Assembly: GCA_015067795.1 (NCBI GenBank)
Contig: SVLU01000003.1
Coordinates: 1-64,000 of the forward strand
Length of the DNA stretch: 64,000 bases
DNA from: Oscillospiraceae bacterium
GTDB lineage: Bacteria; Bacillota; Clostridia; Oscillospirales; Oscillospiraceae
Direction of reading: 5' to 3'
The notes beneath the pieces are model-generated. The model worked only from the letters and a program-made list of their open reading frames with translations, made no database searches and was not told the origin of the DNA. This document shows positions 52,101 to 58,238 of this stretch, one piece after another; position 1 is the first letter of the stretch; every line of letters starts with the position of its first letter. A program made the translations under genes and the position numbers.

Positions 52101-52311
52101 TGATTTGTGTTTCGCCCAAATTCAGCTCTTGCAAATTCTCAAGATTTTCCAAGCCTGTCAGACTTGTGATTTGTGTTCCGAACAAATTCAGCTTTTGCAA
52201 ATTCTTGAGATTTTCCAAGCCTGTCAGACTTTCTATTTCTTCGTTTATCAATATCAGTGTCCACAAATTTGTTTTTTTATCCAAAAACATTCTATCTCTA
52301 AAATCCTGCAT
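49180..52311 (-). CDS. Roco-family protein: LRR-ROC-COR GTPase
   Basis: 1043 aa. Residues ~24-340 are fourteen near-identical 22-residue leucine-rich repeats (consensus LTGLENLxNLQxLxLxxTQI) plus one or two divergent ones. Then the ROC GTPase: P-loop 'GDGGAGKS' (~423), switch I 'TPGVDITDY', G3 'WDFGGQE', G4 reading 'NKWK' instead of NKxD, G5 'SAK'. The COR domain follows (~585-780), then a C-terminal extension of ~250 residues ending in a helical segment. Bacterial relatives of LRRK2 dimerise through COR and respond to nucleotide; cellular roles are largely unknown. A GGAGG 5 nt before ATG 52311 decides the start over an upstream GTG. Followed by the PH-like membrane protein gene. Confidence 0.92.
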   Translation of the reverse strand: MQDFRDRMFLDKKTNLWTLILINEEIESLTGLENLKNLQKLNLFGTQITSLTGLENLENLQELNLGETQITSLTGLENLENLQELYLDGTQITSLTGLENLVNLQKLNLDGTQITSLTGLENLKNLQELYLFRTQITSLTGLENLKNLQVLNLFGTQITSLTGLENFENLQELNLGGTQITSLTGLENLVNLQKLNLDETQITSLTGLENLKNLQRLDLFGTQITSLTGLENLENLQELNLFGTQITSLTGLENLENLQELNLFGTQITSLTGLENFENLQELNLGGTQITSLTGLENLVNLQKLNLDETQITSLTGLENLKNLQRLDLSGTQITSLDGIEELTYLKTLDISHLKIHSIPKALVELGLEFVFSEDFWLYNSGINLYNTTIATQPISLFEQPREFIEAYYDAEQVAVKESKVIFLGDGGAGKSYTIARIKDNDLPDNYDTEATPGVDITDYHPEGENNDITINFWDFGGQEIMHAMHRCFLTTRTCYVVVICNRWDLTRQARYWLKSIDSFAKGAPVIIAINKWKGVNDIPIDTTRLYDEFKNVEIVDIVPYSAKRAENDGFDQLVSKIVAQAKKMDSCSMYLPEQWANIRKEVLESAKKNPYISMEDYYGICDKNGLGEEYQQIRTWLLDWFNDLGICFSYHKDRDDMTKLAEYKVLDPKWLTNAVYKLVNCNKKMFVKNGNINNYLLSAILNTTKECVIPDITYEDYECDYILEVMRKFNLSYSVDDQDEFVPALCENETPKNLHPISMSSHYSYEMRYSYLPDAVVHQLMIKCYSLLDNGIVWRKGMRIKDYSTGAIAVVDAGGDNSVLRIDIYEANDTPTGFFLHQLREDIKKINAKLGLEAKDYILVHENGESVEFRVDMLIAAKDAKDSQVPQYNEKLGYKHYSVDKLLGMTFGVENVKRANEIAPSFAEGNSSGFAKAIYNIGSIIINNNHQTIGEDIINRLLDDKIAVNEKLLDLLADNLKNNDDSDIKHLGDKMQKEKRKSIPERIKGFRDGFNDWFKTGENVVKLTKAIGAIMGIAELLQNIPK
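51290..52240 (-). repeat. Tandem 66-bp repeats encoding the LRRs
   Basis: About fourteen tandem 66-bp units, many differing at only a few bases. There is a higher-order period of 330 bp (five units): the unit trio ending near 51327 recurs near 51657 with the same variants. The pattern indicates recent unequal exchange or gene conversion. Confidence 0.9.
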
Positions 52312-52441
52312 AGCACCCTCCTGCACTCTGCTGTCTAATCCTGTCTATATTATACGAAATATGGCAAATGTTGTAAAGTGCGGTTATATAGCATACGCAG
52401 ATTTTTTCACCTCATTTCAGCTTCAACTTCTATAATAATTA

Positions 52442-52470
52442 TGGACAATAGTACACAAAAAAGGTATAAT
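52442..52470 (+). promoter_or_regulatory. Promoter of the second two-component operon
   Basis: TGGACA (52442-52447), 17 nt, TATAAT (52465-52470), 28 nt before the start codon. Confidence 0.8.
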
Positions 52471-52498
52471 CAAGGTAGTTTAACAAGGAGAAACAGGT

Positions 52499-53176
52499 AT
52501 GCGTATACTCATAGCCGAGGATGAAATTGAAATAGCAAAGGCTTTGAAGGTCTTACTGGAACGAAACAAATACAGCGTTGACATCGTCCACACAGGTGCG
52601 GATGCTTTGGATTACATTACAGTATCAGAATACGATGCCATCGTACTGGATATCATGATGCCCGGTATGGACGGCCTTACCGTTTTGCGGACTATCCGCG
52701 AGCGTGGTAATTCCACTCCTGTAATGCTTCTTACTGCCAAAGCCGAAATAGAGGACCGTGTTGCGGGACTTGACGCCGGTGCTGACGACTATCTTCCAAA
52801 GCCCTTTGCCACAAGTGAATTTATCGCAAGAGTAAGGGCTCTCACTCGGCGTCACGGCTCTTATACCCCATCGCTCCTTGCAAACGGCAAAACACAGCTG
52901 GACTGCAATAAGTATGAGCTTATTCATAACGGAAAGACTATCCGCCTTAACAACAAGGAGTTTCAGATGATGGAGCTGTTTATGCGTAATCCACGCCATG
53001 TATTCTCCTCTGAGCATCTTATGGATAAAATATGGGGTCTTGATTCTGATGCTGATATCGACGTTGTGTGGACTTACATCGGCTTTCTGCGTAAGAAACT
53101 CAAACAGCTTAATGCCGATGTTGAGATAAAGACCGTCCGAGGCGCAGGCTATTCATTGGAGGAAATCAAATGCTGA
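52499..53176 (+). CDS. OmpR-family response regulator
   Basis: 225 aa. Asp51 phospho-acceptor ('VLDIMMPGMDGL'), Lys in 'YLPKPF', C-terminal winged helix ('LNNKEFQMMELFMRNPRHVFS', 'VWTYIGFLRKKLKQL'). Overlaps the kinase gene by 7 nt. AAGGAG upstream of ATG. Confidence 0.93.
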   Translation: MRILIAEDEIEIAKALKVLLERNKYSVDIVHTGADALDYITVSEYDAIVLDIMMPGMDGLTVLRTIRERGNSTPVMLLTAKAEIEDRVAGLDAGADDYLPKPFATSEFIARVRALTRRHGSYTPSLLANGKTQLDCNKYELIHNGKTIRLNNKEFQMMELFMRNPRHVFSSEHLMDKIWGLDSDADIDVVWTYIGFLRKKLKQLNADVEIKTVRGAGYSLEEIKC

Positions 53177-54405
53177 AGAAACTCCGTTGGCGGTTCATCA
53201 CCATGGCAATGGTCGCGATTATAAGCGTTATGCTTGTCCTGCTCCTGACTATCAACATATCCAACTACATTGCCGCTACCAATGAACTTGATAATACTTT
53301 GCAGATATTCTCAACCAAGGTTTCTCATATGACTCCTGACGACCACCCAAATCCCCCAAGCAGAGCGCCGGATCACAGCAACAACTTCTCTCCGGCTCTC
53401 CGTGAACAGAACTCGATGAATATTCTCAATGTATACTGCACAGCAAACGGTCAGATTTTATCTGTGGATCACAACCCTTTCCGTACAATAACCGATGAGG
53501 ATCTTGACAGAATTATTCCCGAAATTGTCGAAAGGAATAAAACTTCAGGCTATTACAGCAGCTACCGCTATCTTGTTCAGGACACCGATTATGGTCTGAA
53601 GGTTTCACTTTTGGGCTGTGCCGTTGTTCTGCAGAACCTGAGAATAATGCTCACCGTTACCTCAACTGTTTCTGTTATCAGCACTCTCGCTATATTTGCC
53701 CTCATCGTTGCTTTTTCCAACAAGGCCATTAAACCTTACATTAAGAATATTGAACGTCAAAAGCAGTTCATCACCGATGCAGGTCATGAGCTTAAAACAC
53801 CCATTACCTCCATCGCCACCAGTGCTGATGTTCTGGCAATAGAACACACCGACAACGAGTGGGTTCAGAATATACAAAAGCAATCTGTCAGACTTTCCAA
53901 GCTCGTAACTAATCTGGTCACGCTGTCAAGACTTGACGAGGAAAACCCCTTCCCCGAGGCCACTGAATTCCTGCTAAGTGATGCTGTTTGGGAGATTTCA
54001 GAACCATTTGTGGCTCTTGCCAAAGCAGACAACAAATGTTATAATCAAAATATACAGGATGATCTCCACCTGGTTGGCGACAGAGCCGCTATTCAGCAGA
54101 TGATCTCCATTCTTCTTGACAATGCAATTAAGTATTCCAATTCCGAAGGCACTATCCGGCTGGATGTATTTCGGAGAAATAAAAGCATTGTTATTCAGGT
54201 TTCCAACACCAGCGATCATGTGGACACCACCGAAATCAGCAGGCTGTTCGATCGCTTCTATCGTCCTGATAAGTCTCGCAGCAAGGACACCGGCGGCACA
54301 GGTATCGGCCTTTCAATCGCAAAAGCCACCGCAGAGGTTCATAACGGTAAGATCACCGTTTCCTGCAGTGACGATAGTATCATCCGTTTTACTGTCATTT
54401 TTTGA
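53170..54405 (+). CDS. Sensor histidine kinase without an obvious HAMP domain
   Basis: 411 aa. TM1 (~12-30), an extracellular region (~31-157) with a short Pro/Asp/His-rich stretch ('DDHPNPPSRAPDHSNN'), TM2 (~158-180), then only ~20 residues before HisKA (His206 in 'DAGHELKTPITS') and HATPase ('LLDNAIKYS', 'GGTGIGLSIAKA'). The ligand is unknown; the His/Asp-rich stretch could bind a metal, which is speculation. Confidence 0.9.
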   Translation: MLKKLRWRFITMAMVAIISVMLVLLLTINISNYIAATNELDNTLQIFSTKVSHMTPDDHPNPPSRAPDHSNNFSPALREQNSMNILNVYCTANGQILSVDHNPFRTITDEDLDRIIPEIVERNKTSGYYSSYRYLVQDTDYGLKVSLLGCAVVLQNLRIMLTVTSTVSVISTLAIFALIVAFSNKAIKPYIKNIERQKQFITDAGHELKTPITSIATSADVLAIEHTDNEWVQNIQKQSVRLSKLVTNLVTLSRLDEENPFPEATEFLLSDAVWEISEPFVALAKADNKCYNQNIQDDLHLVGDRAAIQQMISILLDNAIKYSNSEGTIRLDVFRRNKSIVIQVSNTSDHVDTTEISRLFDRFYRPDKSRSKDTGGTGIGLSIAKATAEVHNGKITVSCSDDSIIRFTVIF

Positions 54406-54431
54406 TTTGCTTTTTTCTTCCCCCCAATATA

Positions 54432-54472
54432 GCAAAGGAGCGTATGCATTCGTGTATACGCTCCTTTGCATT
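54432..54472 (+). terminator. Terminator of the second two-component operon
   Basis: GCAAAGGAGCGTAT / ATACGCTCCTTTGC long stem with T-poor but AT-rich tail. Confidence 0.75.
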
Positions 54473-54599
54473 AAATTAATTTTGACTTTAGCTTTCAGCA
54501 CAAATTTTCAAGTACATTTTAACTTAGTGTTCTATTATTTAAAATAAATATAATCAGAAATCTATTCTATCGCAATTTTGCAAGGAGAAGGGATATAGT

Positions 54600-54830
54600 A
54601 TGGATAACAAAAGAATGAATATGATCGGCGAACAGATCAAAAAGGCAAGAACAAAAGCTAACCTCAGCCAGAAGGAGTTATCTGATGCTCTTGAAGAGCT
54701 GGGTGTTTCTACCTGCAGATGCTCCGTTTCAAGAATTGAAAGCGGCAAGCGTGCAGTTACCGACATGGAAGTTGATGCAATTTCCAAGGTTCTGAACGTA
54801 TCCTTAAACTATCTTTTTAATCGCGAATAA
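54600..54830 (+). CDS. XRE-family HTH regulator
   Basis: 76 aa, essentially a single helix-turn-helix ('IKKARTKANLSQKELSDALEEL', 'SVSRIESGKRAVTDMEVDAISKVLNV'). Target unknown. AAGGAG upstream of ATG; terminator after. An unusual Cys pair (CRC) sits in the recognition helix region ('STCRCSVSRI'). Confidence 0.85.
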   Translation: MDNKRMNMIGEQIKKARTKANLSQKELSDALEELGVSTCRCSVSRIESGKRAVTDMEVDAISKVLNVSLNYLFNRE

Positions 54831-54873
54831 CCGACCCGATGCCCTGCTTAGGCGGAGCTTCGTAAAACAGTTA

Positions 54874-54910
54874 AATCCGGCCTATGGTTTCAATCATAGG
54901 TCGGATTTTT
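54874..54910 (+). terminator. Terminator after XRE gene
   Basis: AATCCG(G)CCTATG / CATAGGTCGGATTTTT stem and T5 tail. Confidence 0.85.
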
Positions 54911-54929
54911 GCAATAATTACCGGCTTCG

Positions 54930-55384
54930 GAAAGGCTCCCTTGTGTAAAGGGAGCTGTCAGCGAAGCTGACTGAGGGATTGCTTTACCGCAGCATCAATA
55001 TACCCGCAAACTCCACGGAAGTTTCCGGCGACTTCGTTGTTAGGAATACGAATCACGCGAAGTCCGTATTTTTCCAGAAAAGCAGTACGGTCTGCATCTC
55101 TTTGCATTTCATTCATCTCATAGTGTTGGGATCCGTCCAACTCAATGACAAGCTTTGCTTCCGCACTGTAAACATCAGCAATATATTTACCGAGCACTTT
55201 TTACCTGGAGAAACGGACAGTATAGGAGCGCAGAAAGTCATACCATAGATGTCTCTCTTCTTTGGTCATTTCTCTTCGCAAATGCTTTACCGGTGAAACC
55301 AGCTGCTTATTATGCTTTCTCTGCATGACAATCCCTCCGTCACGGCTATGCCGTGCCACCTCCCTTTACACAAGGGAGGCTTTG
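54930..55384. mobile_element. Family B element carrying a DUF559 gene (B2)
   Basis: The left end is GGCTCCC..GGGAGC, a GTCAGC..GCTGAC hairpin and TGAGGGATTG. The right end is CAATCCCTCCGTC, a GGC-hairpin and CCTCCC..GGGAGGC. These are the same two end types, in the same relative orientation, as in the 130-bp element B1. The endonuclease-like gene fills the whole interior: the right end supplies its RBS and the left end encodes its last residues and stop. Confidence 0.7.
54958..55326 (-). pseudogene. DUF559 (Vsr/PD-(D/E)XK-like) endonuclease-domain protein with in-frame stop
   Basis: From ATG 55326 (after GGAGGGATTGTC): 'KHLRREMTKEERHLWYDFL', then 'YTVRFSR', TAA at 55201-55203, then in the same frame 'KVLGKYIADVYSAEAKLVIE', 'LDGSQHY', 'RDADRTAFLEKYGLRVIRI'. 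DUF559 proteins share the fold of very-short-patch repair endonucleases; the Glu/Asp of 'KLVIELDGSQH' are the usual metal-binding residues. The stop stands where the family has Gln (CAA to TAA), so a single transition inactivated it, or it is a sequencing error. Lies entirely inside inverted-repeat element B2. Confidence 0.8.
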
Positions 55385-55594
55385 GCGCGGTGCAAAACTG
55401 CACAATACGCACTACATCGAACGGTGTTATAGAAGTGCGCCCTTTATCTGTTCGACAAATTCTTACTTATCGATCTATTCAACCGTATTATACACACGAA
55501 ACCCCACGACACAACAACAGGGACATCATATCGCTGTCCCTGCAACTGTTTTACGAGCACCCACCTTTATGCAGGGCGTTATTTTGCTTCGTAT
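55385..55594. other. Intergenic stretch between element B2 and the rnpB promoter
   Basis: No credible gene on either strand and no repeat I recognise. Open frames here are short and lack RBS. Confidence 0.6.
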
Positions 55595-55623
55595 TTGACA
55601 AAAATAGTGAATTGTAATAGAAT
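55595..55623 (+). promoter_or_regulatory. rnpB promoter
   Basis: TTGACA (55595-55600), 17 nt, TAGAAT (55618-55623), about 7 nt before the RNase P RNA. Confidence 0.85.
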
Positions 55624-55629
55624 GTAAGT

Positions 55630-55978
55630 TGTGAGTAAGCCGGGCAGCCGCGGGCACAAGCCGAAAGGCTGTGCGTGAGGAAAGTCCGGGCTCCACAGGG
55701 CAAGAATAACGGGTAACGCCCGCCGAAGGCGACTTCAGGAAAAGTGCAACAGAGATATACCGCCGTGACCTTGTCACGGTAAGGGTGGAAAGGCAGAGGT
55801 AAGAGCCTGCCCGATGGTTGGAGACAATCCATCGCTGTAAACTCTATTCGGAGCAACACCGTGGGAGAACACATAGTCTGCCCGACTGTTCTCAGGAGGT
55901 GGCTTGACTCCGCCGGCAACGGCGGAGCTAGATAGATGGCTGTCTAAGACAGAATCCGGCTTATAGACTTGCTCACAT
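55630..55978 (+). ncRNA. rnpB: RNase P RNA, type A
   Basis: Catalytic RNA that removes tRNA 5' leaders. Conserved blocks: GAGGAAAGTCCGGGCTCC near 55676 (P4/CR I), a P8-P10 region, GGAGCAACACCGTGGGAG, and the 3' GACAGAATCCGGCTTATAG (P4/CR V). The 5' GTAAGCCGGG region pairs with the end. Length about 350 nt. Followed by a terminator. Confidence 0.95.
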
Positions 55979-55986
55979 CTTTATTT

Positions 55987-56016
55987 GAGGAAACGATTAT
56001 CGTTTCCTCTTTTTTT
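55987..56016 (+). terminator. rnpB terminator
   Basis: GAGGAAACGAT / ATCGTTTCCTC perfect stem with T7. Confidence 0.92.
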
Positions 56017-56071
56017 ATGCAGAAAAAAGCGTCGATTCTTCCAAACCGACGCTGAATTCATAAACAAACAT

Positions 56072-58009
56072 TTACTTTTTAATCGAATAAGCCCTTCTTG
56101 CATAGAGCATGGTAACAACCACAGCAATACCCAAAATGAGAGCCGCGGTCCAGAGATTGACCTTACCGAAGATTGCAAGCATAGCTGTCATAGCAGTTGC
56201 GGCTGTCATGATAACTGCGTTTGTATCGCAAACCTCTTTGATCTTCTTAGCGTATCTCACCGCTGTGCTGATACCGGATGGTTCACTCTTGACAAGGATA
56301 ACATTGGAATACTTCCTTGCGTTTTCATAGATGAGACCGTTCATTGCAACACCAACGTCTGTATACTCAAGAAGCTGTGGGTCATCGTAGCCATTGCCAA
56401 CATAAACAAGCGCTTCCTCAGCAGGCAGCTCCTTAATAAGGTAATCGAATACATTTGTCTTTTCCTTTTCACCGTATGCCATGTAAGCGTTATCAAGCTC
56501 AAGATTTTTTGCGATCACAGCACTTGTACCCTTGGACTCAGATGAAACCATGGCAACATTTGCAATCTCAAGCTCACGAAGCTTGCTGACAGCAACCTTT
56601 GCATCGGATCTGAACTTATCTGTCAGATGGATACAGCCCATATAATCACGACCAACGCAGATATAAACAACGGTATCGCAATTCTGATTTTCAGGAACAG
56701 GCATTTCCATCATCTTGAGCATAGCTTCATTGCCGGCAGCTACCACTCTGCCGTCAGAAAGCTGTACAACACAGCACTTGCCTGCTTCTTCATAGTTATT
56801 GACTATCTTGCTGAGATCAGGCTTTTTTTCCACATTAGCCATAATAGCCTTTGCCAATGGATTGTCAGCCTTTGCGTAGGCATAAGAAGCAAGCTCGAGA
56901 AGCTCCTTGCCTGTAACGCGTTCAGCTTCGATATCTGTTACAACAAATCTGCCTGTGGAGAGAGTACCGTTCTTGTCAAACAGAACACAGCCTGCTTTAC
57001 CCATAGAGTCGATAGCTTCCTTATCCTTAAACAGAACACCCTTTGCCGCCGCACCGCCGACACCCGCAAAGTAAGTGATCGCACTTGCGGCAAAAACAGG
57101 AACAGGACAGCAGAGTGCAAGGAGAACGGACGCATTGTGGAGCCAGTAAGTAAAGTTGCCAAGAATTATTGGCGGAACGATGCCAACAAACAGAGATACG
57201 ATCATTGCCACAGGGGTAAATATGGAATTGAAAAAGCTGAGAGATCTGCTGACCTTCTTGTCGTATTCCTTGTAACCTTCAACATATTGCAGACGCTTGG
57301 TAACAAAGGAATTCTCAAGATCAGCTGTAACACGCACAGAGAGAGTGCCGGAAACATTCACAGAACCGGAAAGCACAGGAGAACCCTTGTGAACCTTTCT
57401 GAGAACAGTTTCACCTGTAAGGGTTTCGGTGTCGATTTCGGAAACGCCGTCAGCAACAATACCGTCAAGAGGAATACGGTCACCTGGAGCGACCATATAG
57501 TGATCCCCGGTATTAACTTTGGAAACAGGAGTATTCATCAGCTTGCCGCCGGCAGTATAAACCTTGACATCCTTTACCCGCAGGTTCAGAACACGCATAA
57601 CGTCACGCTCATTACGCTTGATAATAAGTGCAATGATGATTTCAAAGGCTCTGTAAATAACAATGAACAGAAGAGCATCAGCGGCATAGCCAACGCAGAC
57701 AGCAAGGAGAGCCGCAATGGAGATCATAACTCTCGGAGCAAAAAATCTTTTGCCGGTGATAAGACCGAAAGCCTCCAGCATCACATCATAGGAGCAGAGC
57801 AGGAACGCAAGTATCTGGAAAAACATACCAAAACCGTTCCGCAGGAAAGGCAAACAGGTCAGCAGATATATTGCCGCACCGATGATAAGGCGAACAATTA
57901 TACCTGCGTTGCCTCCACGGCTGAACATATCAAATTTTCTCAATGCCTCACTGAATTTACCGTCAGGACGCTTTATCTGACGGATTATCTTATCGGTAAA
58001 ATTACTCAT
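56072..58009 (-). CDS. P-type ATPase (P1B-like) with altered catalytic motifs
   Basis: 645 aa with the layout of a heavy-metal P-type ATPase but no N-terminal metal-binding domain. Actuator 'TLTGET' (TGE 198-200) is intact. The ion-site motif is Cys301-Pro-Val-Pro instead of CPC. The phosphorylation loop reads DKNGT (345-349) instead of DKTGT, the SEHP position is 'ADNPLA' (383-384), the TGD motif is missing ('VAMVSSESKG') and GDGxND reads 'GNGYDD' (538-543). Asp345 itself is kept. It may be a specialised or non-pumping family member; these changes are not random decay, since the frame is intact. Monocistronic, convergent with rnpB. Confidence 0.85.
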   Translation of the reverse strand: MSNFTDKIIRQIKRPDGKFSEALRKFDMFSRGGNAGIIVRLIIGAAIYLLTCLPFLRNGFGMFFQILAFLLCSYDVMLEAFGLITGKRFFAPRVMISIAALLAVCVGYAADALLFIVIYRAFEIIIALIIKRNERDVMRVLNLRVKDVKVYTAGGKLMNTPVSKVNTGDHYMVAPGDRIPLDGIVADGVSEIDTETLTGETVLRKVHKGSPVLSGSVNVSGTLSVRVTADLENSFVTKRLQYVEGYKEYDKKVSRSLSFFNSIFTPVAMIVSLFVGIVPPIILGNFTYWLHNASVLLALCCPVPVFAASAITYFAGVGGAAAKGVLFKDKEAIDSMGKAGCVLFDKNGTLSTGRFVVTDIEAERVTGKELLELASYAYAKADNPLAKAIMANVEKKPDLSKIVNNYEEAGKCCVVQLSDGRVVAAGNEAMLKMMEMPVPENQNCDTVVYICVGRDYMGCIHLTDKFRSDAKVAVSKLRELEIANVAMVSSESKGTSAVIAKNLELDNAYMAYGEKEKTNVFDYLIKELPAEEALVYVGNGYDDPQLLEYTDVGVAMNGLIYENARKYSNVILVKSEPSGISTAVRYAKKIKEVCDTNAVIMTAATAMTAMLAIFGKVNLWTAALILGIAVVVTMLYARRAYSIKK

Positions 58010-58238
58010 AGCATTTTCATCCTTAATTATAACTAAATAGAAGTGTATGTATCTGCCAATTAATGGGCATAATTAGTCATTAAATCACTACTTATAATAT
58101 AATGTCTTGTGTCGAAAGTTGTCAAGAGGTAAAGTGCGAAAGATTGCAATAAGTTGGGGTCAATCCTTGTGCAACAGGATTGCTATTTATGGAATTATTC
58201 ACTATAATATAAGGTATCACTCAAAGGGGCGTGAAGCT

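Noticed and set aside
51290..52240. Regular 66-bp repeats resembling a CRISPR array
   Set aside because: Units are tandem without unique spacers and encode leucine-rich repeats in frame.
51293..52435. Long plus-strand open frames (about 380 and 341 codons) with repeated Cys/Lys- or Cys/Gln-rich units
   Set aside because: They are the antisense of the 66-bp LRR array; the repeat length is a multiple of three, which keeps all frames open. No RBS, and the minus-strand Roco protein explains the sequence.
55526..55919. Minus-strand open frames opposite rnpB
   Set aside because: They lie within the conserved RNase P RNA, which has its own promoter and terminator on the plus strand.
58107..58238. 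N-terminal extension of the MmeI-like protein
   Set aside because: The extra 44 residues show no domain; a ribosome binding site and the nuclease domain begin at the later ATG 58239.
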